From Acinetobacter baumannii (lineage in GTDB: Bacteria; Pseudomonadota; Gammaproteobacteria; Pseudomonadales; Moraxellaceae), in assembly GCF_016508585.1 (NCBI RefSeq), contig NZ_JADVOP010000015.1, positions 1 through 64,000 on the forward strand: a stretch of DNA of 64,000 nt, read 5' to 3'. The notes under the pieces were generated by a model. It saw only the letters and a program-made list of their open reading frames with translations, was not told the origin of the DNA and ran no database searches. This document shows, piece after piece, positions 45,374-53,383 of this stretch. Position 1 is the first letter of the stretch; the number at the start of each line of letters is the position of its first letter. Position numbers and translations under genes: made by a program.

Positions 45374-46423
45374 TTAAACCACCATTCTTAAAGCTTGTTC
45401 AAGACCTCGTTGTTTAATCGCTGCACCTGCCCCAAACCATGCAGAATCTAAACGATGATCCGTACTCATAGCTCGACGTTCATGATCACAGAACTCGGTA
45501 ATTGCACACAGTAAACCATACGCTGTGTCTTTGGCTGAACTGAGTTCTGCCCCTCGTCCATGTCCGTTAAACATGGTCATGACTTTAGACATGGCTCGTC
45601 CATTCGGTTCGGTTTTATTGTCTGATCTGGATGGCTGTGTTTGCTTGGGCATCGCTGCATTTCGATAAAACTGAATGATGCTTTCATCCTGTTCTGCCAT
45701 ACTCAGACTGGTATTGTTAAATACTGCATCAAAGTAGGCCGCCGCTTCTTGTTGAGTCACCTTACGCTGACTCAGTTGTTTCATTTCATACATGTGTTCA
45801 TCCCATGCACGGACTGAGATACCCAGTTGCTGCTTGACTTTCTCTGCATCAAATCGGGTACTATGCGGAACTTTGACTATGCCTGCACTCCCTTGCTGAC
45901 CACGTAAAGCAATAGCTAAGGTGTTATTACACACCACTCGAATGCTGGTGAACTGTGCTGTCGTTGCCAATGTTCCATCGCAGGCAGTTGCCAATAAAAT
46001 GTAGCCGTTGCTGACATCCTTGCCTTTTAAGGCTGAGGTCTGTCCAGTCTTCGCCAAGGCCCAGAATTTCTTGCCGCCTTTGAGTACGCCTGCGGTTTCC
46101 AGTTCAAAGCCTGATTGTTCTGTGAGGTCTCGATAGAACTCCAGAATTTCCGTCGGCTGGACTTCCTGAAAGCGCTGACTGACTACGGATAATGGTGCAT
46201 GGGTATCTGAACGGTATAAAACGCGCTGTTCTTCAAAAGGCATAATGATGCTCTGCCCTCGATGGTTTTGTGCCATATAACTGACATCAGAAGATTCAAT
46301 CTGCCAGTCCATCCCTGCCTGCTCTGCCCATACCTCTAGCGGTTGGTTTGGTGTCAGTTGATTGCCTAAACCATGCCAAGGGGTTTGTCCAGTGAATGCC
46401 ATTGTTTCAACTAAATGTGCCAT
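45374..46423 (-). CDS. DUF932 (phage/plasmid-like TIGR03299) protein
   Basis: A 349-residue protein of the DUF932 family. Characteristic strings are MAHLVETMAFTGQTPWHGLGNQL, YRSDTHAPLSVVSQRFQEVQPTEILEFY and ACDGTLATTAQFTSIRVVCNNTL. These proteins are common on plasmids, ICEs and phages beside YqaJ exonucleases and may have a recombination or replication role; none is proven. It is transcribed toward the exonuclease but is separated from it by a strong terminator. Confidence 0.82.
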   Translation of the reverse strand: MAHLVETMAFTGQTPWHGLGNQLTPNQPLEVWAEQAGMDWQIESSDVSYMAQNHRGQSIIMPFEEQRVLYRSDTHAPLSVVSQRFQEVQPTEILEFYRDLTEQSGFELETAGVLKGGKKFWALAKTGQTSALKGKDVSNGYILLATACDGTLATTAQFTSIRVVCNNTLAIALRGQQGSAGIVKVPHSTRFDAEKVKQQLGISVRAWDEHMYEMKQLSQRKVTQQEAAAYFDAVFNNTSLSMAEQDESIIQFYRNAAMPKQTQPSRSDNKTEPNGRAMSKVMTMFNGHGRGAELSSAKDTAYGLLCAITEFCDHERRAMSTDHRLDSAWFGAGAAIKQRGLEQALRMVV

Positions 46424-46459
46424 AAGATATGTCCTTTAATTCTGTTGTTAATTGCGTAC

Positions 46460-46693
46460 TCAGTATTTAGCTGTGCTGATATTGGATCGGGTTTGATCTG
46501 CCAGCACTAAAATCACCCCACCTAATGCTGCGCCAGCAACACCACCAATCAGTGGTGAGAATCCCATCGACTTGGCTAAGCTCATACCTAGCACGGCCAA
46601 AGTCGTGGGGGCACTGGCAAGGCTCAGTTGCAAAGGTTGGGCTTCACGAAAGCGTGGGTTATAGATTTCTTCCTCGTTATCCAGATACGACAT
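46460..46693 (-). CDS. Small glycine-zipper-like hydrophobic protein
   Basis: A 77-residue protein whose central part (APTTLAVLGMSLAKSMGFSPLIGGVAGAALGGVILVLAD) is one or two Gly/Ala-rich membrane helices. It lies immediately upstream of the DUF932 gene in the same direction. No family is recognised. Confidence 0.55.
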   Translation of the reverse strand: MSYLDNEEEIYNPRFREAQPLQLSLASAPTTLAVLGMSLAKSMGFSPLIGGVAGAALGGVILVLADQTRSNISTAKY

Positions 46694-46912
46694 GGTGTTT
46701 CTCCAATGTTTGAAATGACTGTTTAAAACGCCGTTGCAGACCTCATTAGGACCCTGCTTGGCGTTACTTCATTTCAGTAATATGTATTTGAAATAATTTG
46801 GAATCGTATGCTTGTTCATTTTTTACTGAGTTGTACAAAACATCAGGGCAAATCGAATTGACCTATGAAATTGTTATGATTATGATGGGCTTGCTGACCT
46901 ACATCGTCAGTC

Positions 46913-47056
46913 GGTTTTAGCAGACCGTTGATCCGGACAAAAAATAGTTTCGACTATTTTTTGGGAACTCTCTCGTCCCCCTTTTTTCTTTATGGTAGGA
47001 CGGAAGGGGGACACCTCCGGGTGTGCTGGTTCCTTGGATCCCAGTCTGCTAACCCC
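46913..47056. ncRNA. Candidate structured RNA or cis element (nested hairpins)
   Basis: A closing stem pairs TTAGCAGAC at 46917-46925 with GTCTGCTAA at 47044-47052. Inside are three more hairpins: AAAAAATAGT/ACTATTTTTT at 46939-46948 and 46953-46962 with a TTCG loop (perfect 10 bp), GTCCCCC/GGGGGAC at 46975-46981 and 47006-47012, and ACACC/GGTGT at 47011-47024. No coding frame explains this. Possible roles are a small regulatory RNA, a leader of the downstream gene (start 47122), or a replication/transfer origin. Confidence 0.55.
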
Positions 47057-47121
47057 TTTTCGTTCTGCCACCATTATTTAGCAGTGATGCGGTAGAACTT
47101 CTTAATTCCAAGGAGTCAATC

Positions 47122-47345
47122 ATGACTGTTTCTTTTTTAGCATTTAGCTTTATTCCAATTCCATCTCGTCTATTCAGGTCGTACAGCATTCCTTTGCTTC
47201 GACTGTGAAGATTTTTGCACGTCTGATTTTAATTATTGGTGTCGTGATCTGGCTTGGCCCTGCTTTTCTGGGTTTTGTGGCCTTAGTGATCCTGTTCTAT
47301 ATATTGATGGCATTAGCGGGCTGGAATAAACAACCACCGCAATAA
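47122..47345 (+). pseudogene. Frameshifted small membrane protein
   Basis: A strong AAGGAG ribosome site at 47110-47115 leads into an ATG at 47122, but this frame stops at 47208 after 28 codons (MTVSFLAFSFIPIPSRLF...). Another frame continues with HSFASTVKIFARLILIIGVV, two membrane helices and ...WNKQPPQ to a stop at 47343-47345. The two pieces together would make a membrane protein of about 73 residues with a single indel near 47165-47185. Either a broken gene or a sequence error. Confidence 0.5.
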
Positions 47346-47416
47346 ACCAAGCAATCCATAGTTACACCTATTTATAAGTCAGGCATCGATCATCCTCTTT
47401 AATGACGAGAATCATC

Positions 47417-47695
47417 ATGTCTCTTTTTTATCGTCTACCCTTTATGGGTGCTGTACTGCTGACAGCTGTTGCTATGACAGGTTGTGAAAGCAAATCCAAA
47501 CGTGACTTCAATGTTGGCTGTCAATCTGGTGGCACAGATCGTTCCACCTGTTCCTGTGTCTATGACAAGTTGGAAGCACATTATTCACCTGATGTGATGG
47601 AAAAGCTGGGGCAACAGAATGTGAGCCAACTCGATCTACCACGGGACTTTACCGAGCAAATGCTTCGTGCTGCTCAAGCCTGTCAGTCACGCTAG
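47417..47695 (+). CDS. Small Cys-rich lipoprotein
   Basis: A 92-residue protein from the ATG at 47417 (MSLFYRLPFMGAVLLTAVAMTGC); an in-frame ATG at 47402 is possible. The signal segment ends in a lipobox-like MTGC. The mature part has four more cysteines (VGCQSGG, STCSCVYDK, AAQACQSR), suggesting two disulphides in the periplasm. It heads a run of four small exported proteins in the island. Function unknown. Confidence 0.65.
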   Translation: MSLFYRLPFMGAVLLTAVAMTGCESKSKRDFNVGCQSGGTDRSTCSCVYDKLEAHYSPDVMEKLGQQNVSQLDLPRDFTEQMLRAAQACQSR

Positions 47696-47704
47696 GAGTT
47701 CAGC

Positions 47705-47854
47705 ATGCAAATCAAACATTATCTAATCGGGATTTATATTGTGATTGCCCTGCTGTTCTCAGCCTACTTAAAAGGTTGCAGTGCCACAGCAGATCGTAGC
47801 TATGCCTATAACTTGGGTAAAGCCATCGTCTGGCCGATCTCAATGTTTAACTAA
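47705..47854 (+). CDS. 49-residue membrane-anchored small protein
   Basis: MQIKHYLIGIYIVIALLFSA and LKGCSATADRSYAYNLGK. It has one N-terminal hydrophobic helix and a Cys at 25 that could be a lipidation site (YLKGC is a poor lipobox). It starts 9 nt after the preceding stop with AGGAG overlapping that gap, so it is translated in series with the upstream lipoprotein gene. Function unknown. Confidence 0.6.
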   Translation: MQIKHYLIGIYIVIALLFSAYLKGCSATADRSYAYNLGKAIVWPISMFN

Positions 47855-47905
47855 CCGTAATAAAGCAATAACCGATTCAACAACAATAATCAGGATTCTT
47901 TGTTT

Positions 47906-48331
47906 ATGAACAGACATATCAATCGTTTTTTACAAGGTGGGACACTCATCATCGGACTACTCGGCGTAACCCTGAGTCATGCGGATGTGGGGAGTATGAG
48001 CAAAATCTACACTAACCCTCAATCAGCACCGCAGGTTAAACGCTGTAAGGGCAATACCCAATGTAATGCCTTCTATGCCCTGGCAAAGGATTGGCAATCT
48101 ATCCCCAACAATTTCAAGATGGATGGAATCAATGTGAAAGCTTATGCCAAAGATGGGGATGGCTATGGGCTCTGGAAAGGTTTCACACTGAATTCTAATC
48201 GTGCCATTGCCTTAGCAAATGCAGGTGATGCCGTTTTTTTCAAAGGCGGTGATAGCTCTAAGGCAGATGAGCGCATCTATGCACAAGGCATGGCTGTTCT
48301 GCTCTACCTCGAGAATAAGTCAGCTCGATAA
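47906..48331 (+). CDS. Small secreted protein of unknown function
   Basis: A 141-residue protein from the ATG at 47906 with a signal peptide (FLQGGTLIIGLLGVTLSHA). The mature part has two Cys (KRCKGNTQCNAF) and a lysine/glycine-rich body with KDGDGYGLWKGF. No family recognised. It belongs to the exported-protein run of the island. Confidence 0.65.
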   Translation: MNRHINRFLQGGTLIIGLLGVTLSHADVGSMSKIYTNPQSAPQVKRCKGNTQCNAFYALAKDWQSIPNNFKMDGINVKAYAKDGDGYGLWKGFTLNSNRAIALANAGDAVFFKGGDSSKADERIYAQGMAVLLYLENKSAR

Positions 48332-48442
48332 AGGTCAATCCCATTACGCTTAAACTTCTGCTCTTCGATCCAGCTTCTTGATCAGCGCAAAATATCAAAA
48401 TTCCTTGGAATTAAAGAGCAGAAAACATTTTAGGAGGTTGTC

Positions 48443-48964
48443 ATGCCGAACATGAAGCCCTTTCTACTTTCAGCTTTGTTAATGTCCTTGCTAGGTGGAT
48501 GTAGCCCATCCCATAAAGCGGAACAAGCTAAATCAGCTCAACAAGAACAAACAGAAGTTGATCCAGAAACCAAACGTATCCTTGAGACTGATCTTAGTGA
48601 ATTAGAGGTCAGTGTGCCTCAAGCAGAAACCAATGAACAGGAATATGCTAATCCCGCCCTTGAACCGATTACAGAGAATCGACCAGTACAGGAAGAATTC
48701 GACATTAAGGTTTATCGTGCTGAATCTCAAGGCTCAATGACTGGCTATATTGACAAAATTGACATCATCTCACTCAATGATGCGCCTACGACCATCACAG
48801 GCATTCAAGTCAATCGTGGTAATTGTGGGGTAACCAGAATGTATGACTATAGCAACATGCGTTATGGCTCAGTTGCGCTCGCTTACCCACGCTGTAAAGC
48901 TGAATATATTCGTGAGGTCAGTATCAGTACTGCCAATGGTACTTACGCATTCCAGATAGGTTAA
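48443..48964 (+). CDS. Lipoprotein of unknown function
   Basis: A 173-residue lipoprotein. MKPFLLSALLMSLLGGC has a strong lipobox (LLGGC). An acidic linker of about 70 residues follows, then a beta-rich domain with two Cys (NRGNCGV, YPRCKAE). The ribosome site TAGGAGG is near-perfect. Function unknown; a surface or periplasmic binding role is possible. Confidence 0.72.
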   Translation: MPNMKPFLLSALLMSLLGGCSPSHKAEQAKSAQQEQTEVDPETKRILETDLSELEVSVPQAETNEQEYANPALEPITENRPVQEEFDIKVYRAESQGSMTGYIDKIDIISLNDAPTTITGIQVNRGNCGVTRMYDYSNMRYGSVALAYPRCKAEYIREVSISTANGTYAFQIG

Positions 48965-49069
48965 TTTCTACATACGATGTGTAATACTGTAAGGAATTAC
49001 ACATCACAAAGTAAGGTTTGAATAAGCATTTCCAAAGGGGTGCAGCAGTTGAAAATATAGCTCCGAAGC

Positions 49070-50494
49070 CTAGAACTGTATTACAGTTTCAACCTCTGGA
49101 ACTCTTTTCTTTAGAAATTCACGTATTGTCTTTTTCAAACTACTGATGTTTAAATTTTTGGTCTGAGGTCTACTTTTTTTAGAAGATTTTAAAGAAGGTA
49201 AAATACTTTCTTTAAGTGTAATTTGAATATTCGATATCTTACGCTTACCTCTATTTGGAGGAGAGATCGATACTTGAAACTCTTCTAAATTTAGAAAAAC
49301 CTTCTCTAACTTATTAATAAATGACTCATAGCTTTTACCAAAAGCTAGAGGTTCGCCATAAACGTACTCATTGTTCAAGTGGTCATCTTTCTGCCTCTTA
49401 CCTGAGGTGTCATTGACCAAACTGACAGCATGTTCAAGGTCAATAAAAGTTAAGTCTTGATCTGCAAAAATAAGATTAAAATGATAGTTAATAAAATAAA
49501 GTGCAAGGATGGCATTTAGAACTGCATCATAACCGAGAGAATAAATTTCTTTGCGATTTCCAATTCGCTGATTTGAAAACTTATCTAAAATAGATAAAAC
49601 CTCATTCGCTACATCAGTCAGCTTATTTATTTCATTGATATCAGCAGCATTATATTCATTGTTATTTCCATTTCTCATAAAGTCCAATCTTCTTGATTGA
49701 TAATTGATTAAGAAATTTCTCAATATATAAGGCAAATTATCTGGCGCCTCATTCAAACTCATTTGAAGTACAAAGTGGGTCGATGTAAGTTCTTGATCAA
49801 CTTTAGCGTTGTAATCCAGATATGATGAGGAATCAAAATACAATGGAGACGCATGAGAGAATAGGGGCTTCAGAATTTCGTAACTTTCTTTAGTGCTGGG
49901 TAGCCCAGTAGAACTCTGAGGATCCTTACTACTATTGAACTTACCGTAAGATAAGTGAATCGGTAGAAAGTTAAAAAAAAGATCTTCTAGACCAAGCTGA
50001 GGAAATAGATTCGGAAGATAAAAGCCATTTTCATTCAGATAAGATAAAATCTTTAGTCGCCCCAGAGCTCCAGAATCAGGGTAAAGAATCGTATCTACAG
50101 CATTCCAGAAGTCCATAGAAACTTCATAAAATAGCTGTCGTATTTCTTCAATAGTCATGATTTCATTTGAAACAAGAAAAATATCTGGTAATAAAAGCTT
50201 ACCCGTTTGCAGGAAACCCATAGCATTGTCCAAGAGTCTTCTTTCTTCCAAAATAAATTCAACATTTTGTTCAAGCTCTTCGTCAGTAATCTCAGGATTA
50301 TAAAGCTTATATTTCTCTTTCACCGACACAAACAACTGATTCTTAATTACAGTTTTTTTTTCAACCAAAAAGTCATAAAAAGCAGGAAATCTGATCCTAA
50401 ATTTACAGGCATAAATTGCTTGTTCAATATGACTTTTTACCACTGGATCAGCAATAGAAAAAACAGCGTGTGTATAGGTTTTCTCAGTAGCCAA
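49070..50494 (-). CDS. Orphan 474-residue island protein, unknown
   Basis: A TTG start at 50494 is supported by AAGGGG seven nt upstream. The protein is soluble, mostly helical, and rich in Leu, Asn and Phe, with a basic C-terminal tail (SLKSSKKSRPQTKNLNISSLKK). I recognise no motif. It is transcribed alone, opposite to its neighbours, between the lipoprotein run and the replication genes. This is the usual place of cargo such as anti-phage genes, but nothing in the sequence shows such a role. Confidence 0.65.
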   Translation of the reverse strand: MATEKTYTHAVFSIADPVVKSHIEQAIYACKFRIRFPAFYDFLVEKKTVIKNQLFVSVKEKYKLYNPEITDEELEQNVEFILEERRLLDNAMGFLQTGKLLLPDIFLVSNEIMTIEEIRQLFYEVSMDFWNAVDTILYPDSGALGRLKILSYLNENGFYLPNLFPQLGLEDLFFNFLPIHLSYGKFNSSKDPQSSTGLPSTKESYEILKPLFSHASPLYFDSSSYLDYNAKVDQELTSTHFVLQMSLNEAPDNLPYILRNFLINYQSRRLDFMRNGNNNEYNAADINEINKLTDVANEVLSILDKFSNQRIGNRKEIYSLGYDAVLNAILALYFINYHFNLIFADQDLTFIDLEHAVSLVNDTSGKRQKDDHLNNEYVYGEPLAFGKSYESFINKLEKVFLNLEEFQVSISPPNRGKRKISNIQITLKESILPSLKSSKKSRPQTKNLNISSLKKTIREFLKKRVPEVETVIQF

Positions 50495-50616
50495 ATTTTA
50501 ACCCCTTATATATCAATAACTAAAACATAAAAATCTGGATGGATACATTTTTCACCCTCAGAACAACAAACTAGCTCATACCAACTAACCCACTTCTAGT
50601 TTTGAGGAACATTAAG

Positions 50617-50802
50617 ATGTTTCAACTTAAAAAATTACCACATTGGTCGCTAGCCATAAGCCAAATTTTCGGCAATATCATTTCACTGATTTTTGGACAC
50701 CATCTAGCCAGTTTCACCTGCATCTCTCCATATATCACTACTACAGGTGGTCTGAAATGGGACGTCTCCCATTGTGGTACCTATATGATTAATAAATATT
50801 AA
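50617..50802 (+). CDS. Small 61-residue protein upstream of the replication gene
   Basis: GAGGAA at 50604-50609 is well spaced before the ATG at 50617. The protein is MFQLKKLPHWSLAISQIFGN... with a weak hydrophobic stretch (LAISQIFGNIISLIFGHHL) and a C-terminal half with two Cys. It lies 77 nt before the Gp2-like gene. Coding status rests on the ribosome site and position only. Confidence 0.45.
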   Translation: MFQLKKLPHWSLAISQIFGNIISLIFGHHLASFTCISPYITTTGGLKWDVSHCGTYMINKY

Positions 50803-50879
50803 TCAATACTTTATAAGAACAACCATCAATTAACTATGAGTTATATCTAAATAATATTAGATATACAAGGAGACCCTAC

Positions 50880-52085
50880 ATGGGAGTATTAGCCCATCCA
50901 ACTCATCACAGAGTAAGAAAACCAATTACTCCTTTGAAAAGACCCAATATTGTGTCTTTAGACGAAGACCTAGACATCTTTGAGGCTAATCATGGTAATG
51001 CCTCAAAGATCTTGGATAAGCATCACACCTTAACCTTAAAAGATAGCTTGTTCACACATAACCAGGAAAAAGGCTCTCCTCAGGTACTACCTGAGGATAA
51101 GCCTATGTACTTACATTTTGTTTGTTTATGGATCACACAAAGAATTAGCTCTAGAGATGAATGTTTTTTGTATTTCAAACACGAATCTCTGACATCATCA
51201 CAAAGATTCTTTGTTACGGATTCAACGCTTTGTAATTACTACAAGCAAATCTTCATGTCTGAAGATATTAGTGAAGGCGACTATAAAAGCGAACATTACA
51301 ATTGTGTTATAGATGCTGTGAGCAAGTTCTGGTCTTACCGATTTGATCTGATAAATTTATGGAATGCACCATCTGCAAAGATCACAATCCAAGACGAGAG
51401 CGGAAATTTCAAACAAGTTACTATTGCTGAAATCCTTAATCAAATGAATTTTGAAGTGTATAAGAATATCCATGGCTCTGTTTTCAAAGAAGCAATTCGA
51501 ATACGGGTTAGGCGTGCCTCCAATCACTTTAAAAGCGCAGAAAAATATCTTTCTGAATTACGAAGTGATCATGGACGCTTAGTCGTTATCCGTTTGGATT
51601 TATGCCTTCCACCAGAACTCAAGAATATTGATGTTCCCGAGTTGAAGCATAACTTTGATCGTTTCACCCAGAAAATGAGAAGAAGTAGATTATTGAAACT
51701 CAATGGCTATATCTGGAAGCTTGAATATGGTTTTGCAAAATCATTCCACTACCATTTGATCATATTTCTATGTGGTAGAAAACACAGTCATGACATCAAG
51801 CTTGCTCAAATGATCGGTGAAATGTGGGATAAAACGATTGGAGGTAAAAACTGCTACTTCAATTGTCATTCTACAAAGTATCTGAAGCATTACAAAGACA
51901 TTGTGGTTGGTCGGTTAGAACGGAATGACCATATTAAATTTGATCGCTTGTTGAATGTAGTTATTAGATATTTCTGTAAGAAAGATCAGTTCATTGTGCA
52001 CAAGAGTATTGTGAACAAAAAAACTTTTGATACTGGCCGTACACGTAGTACGCGCAAAAACCTTGGACGTCCAGCAAAAATTTAA
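50880..52085 (+). CDS. Inovirus Gp2/YagK-YfjJ-type replication protein
   Basis: A 401-residue protein. Its C-terminal half (about 230-375) resembles the YagK/YfjJ/Gp2 domain: RLVVIRLDLCLP, a long helix, GYIWKLEYGFAKSFHYHLIIFLCG with the His-x-His pair at 290 and 292, and VIRYFCKKDQF with a candidate Tyr at 364. His-hydrophobe-His plus Tyr is the plan of HUH rolling-circle initiators, so replication of the excised element is likely. The N-terminal half is unassigned. An AAGGAG site precedes the ATG. Confidence 0.78.
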   Translation: MGVLAHPTHHRVRKPITPLKRPNIVSLDEDLDIFEANHGNASKILDKHHTLTLKDSLFTHNQEKGSPQVLPEDKPMYLHFVCLWITQRISSRDECFLYFKHESLTSSQRFFVTDSTLCNYYKQIFMSEDISEGDYKSEHYNCVIDAVSKFWSYRFDLINLWNAPSAKITIQDESGNFKQVTIAEILNQMNFEVYKNIHGSVFKEAIRIRVRRASNHFKSAEKYLSELRSDHGRLVVIRLDLCLPPELKNIDVPELKHNFDRFTQKMRRSRLLKLNGYIWKLEYGFAKSFHYHLIIFLCGRKHSHDIKLAQMIGEMWDKTIGGKNCYFNCHSTKYLKHYKDIVVGRLERNDHIKFDRLLNVVIRYFCKKDQFIVHKSIVNKKTFDTGRTRSTRKNLGRPAKI

Positions 52086-52112
52086 ACTTCACGAATACTT
52101 TAGGAATACACA

Positions 52113-53102
52113 ATGAATCAAGCTATTACTCTTTTAACTAATAATTGGTCCAACATGCCACAGTTGAAACTAAGCCCTTTTTATCACTCAGTTGATCAGA
52201 ACGAAGTTGAAGTTTTAACCTCTGTGCAGAAAGCTCTTATCCGCATGGAACAAGACTCTTTTAAGACATTTACGGATAAGAAACAAACGAAACTAAGCTC
52301 AGAATGTATAGCATTTTTCAATTTACTACCTTCCATCGCTCAGCTGCGCCTAAGTATCGATCAGTCTTTGGAGCTCAATCATTATATTCAAGTAATTTTT
52401 GAAGAAGTATCCAATCCTGTGCATGAACAATTTCTCTGTGGAAATCACATGTTTTTAGGTCCAGAATATTTCCTGAACACTGTTACTCGCATTAAATTTG
52501 CCCTTACGTACAACAAATGTGCTCTAAGACTAGTTAAAAGAGTGACCCCAATCAGAGAACAAACCAACCGACAGAAAAAGTATTTCAGCCAATTATTGAA
52601 CAAGAATCAAGAACTGGCTTGCTATCAGCTTGAGCTACCGCTTTGGACCTACCCTACTTTACTCAGTACGGAGCCTGTAAGTTCTAATGAGAAAAATGCT
52701 ATTAAGGCTCTAAAAGCATATCTAAAAAATATCCATGCAGCTCCTGTCTTCCATCAAAAGCTGTGTGATATACAGTGGCGTGTAATAAAAAGCATTCACG
52801 GAAATATAATTGGCCAAATTCTGGTTTATTTGGTTGAAACTGAAGAAGACTATCAACCTTATTTAAAAACACTTTGGGTCGATATGGTCAAAGCTGAACT
52901 TTTAAATTCTAGCTTTTATCTAGAACCAAGTATCACATCGCTAAACTGTTATATGGGTAATGGCTTAGCTCTGAAAGAATGGAAAAAGAAGCTCGATTTA
53001 CTGCACACTCACTTGGAGTTTTACAGCTATAAAGCAAATGGCATATGTTTCGAATGGAAGAGTTACACAGGCAACTTCTACCAATTAAAGCTAAAGGAAT
53101 AG
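52113..53102 (+). CDS. Unknown protein, possible degenerate paralogue of the Gp2-like protein
   Basis: A 329-residue soluble protein 27 nt after the Gp2-like gene. One segment (IQWRVIKSIHGNIIGQILVYLVETEEDYQPYLKTLW in the C-terminal third, quoted here in part) lines up with the IWKLEYGFAKSFHYHLIIFL core of the upstream protein, but the His-x-His pair is missing. This suggests a duplicated, catalytically silent partner, or just a similar fold. No named family recognised. Confidence 0.6.
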   Translation: MNQAITLLTNNWSNMPQLKLSPFYHSVDQNEVEVLTSVQKALIRMEQDSFKTFTDKKQTKLSSECIAFFNLLPSIAQLRLSIDQSLELNHYIQVIFEEVSNPVHEQFLCGNHMFLGPEYFLNTVTRIKFALTYNKCALRLVKRVTPIREQTNRQKKYFSQLLNKNQELACYQLELPLWTYPTLLSTEPVSSNEKNAIKALKAYLKNIHAAPVFHQKLCDIQWRVIKSIHGNIIGQILVYLVETEEDYQPYLKTLWVDMVKAELLNSSFYLEPSITSLNCYMGNGLALKEWKKKLDLLHTHLEFYSYKANGICFEWKSYTGNFYQLKLKE

Positions 53103-53107
53103 TAAAT

Positions 53108-53383
53108 ATGGGAGCTGCAATTAAGCTAGAAACAGTTGATTACTTATTCATGAAATATCGCTCTATGGCAGTTGACTTGATGACAATAGTCAGTGACTAT
53201 TATCCTCATTTAAGTAAAGCTGAAGCATTGAGAAAGGCAAATAATTGCGAGTTTCCTTTCTCAGTGTTCAAAATAGATAAAAGCAAGCGTGCACCCTTTC
53301 TGGTGCATCTTAATGATCTTGCTGATGTTTTAGATAAACAATATTCAGAAGCCTCAAAAGACTTTGCTACGTTTCATCAATGA
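53108..53383 (+). CDS. Pyocin-activator PrtN-like DNA-binding protein
   Basis: A 91-residue protein from the ATG at 53108 (MGAAIKLETVDYLFMKY); the frame's upstream part overlaps the previous gene and is rejected. It fits the PrtN/PyocinActivator family: LMTIVSDYYPHLSKAEALRKANNCEFPFSVFKID and VHLNDLADVLDKQY. In islands such proteins sit next to the integrase and may act as an excisionase-like or transcription factor. Its last 17 nt overlap the convergent integrase gene. Confidence 0.72.
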   Translation: MGAAIKLETVDYLFMKYRSMAVDLMTIVSDYYPHLSKAEALRKANNCEFPFSVFKIDKSKRAPFLVHLNDLADVLDKQYSEASKDFATFHQ

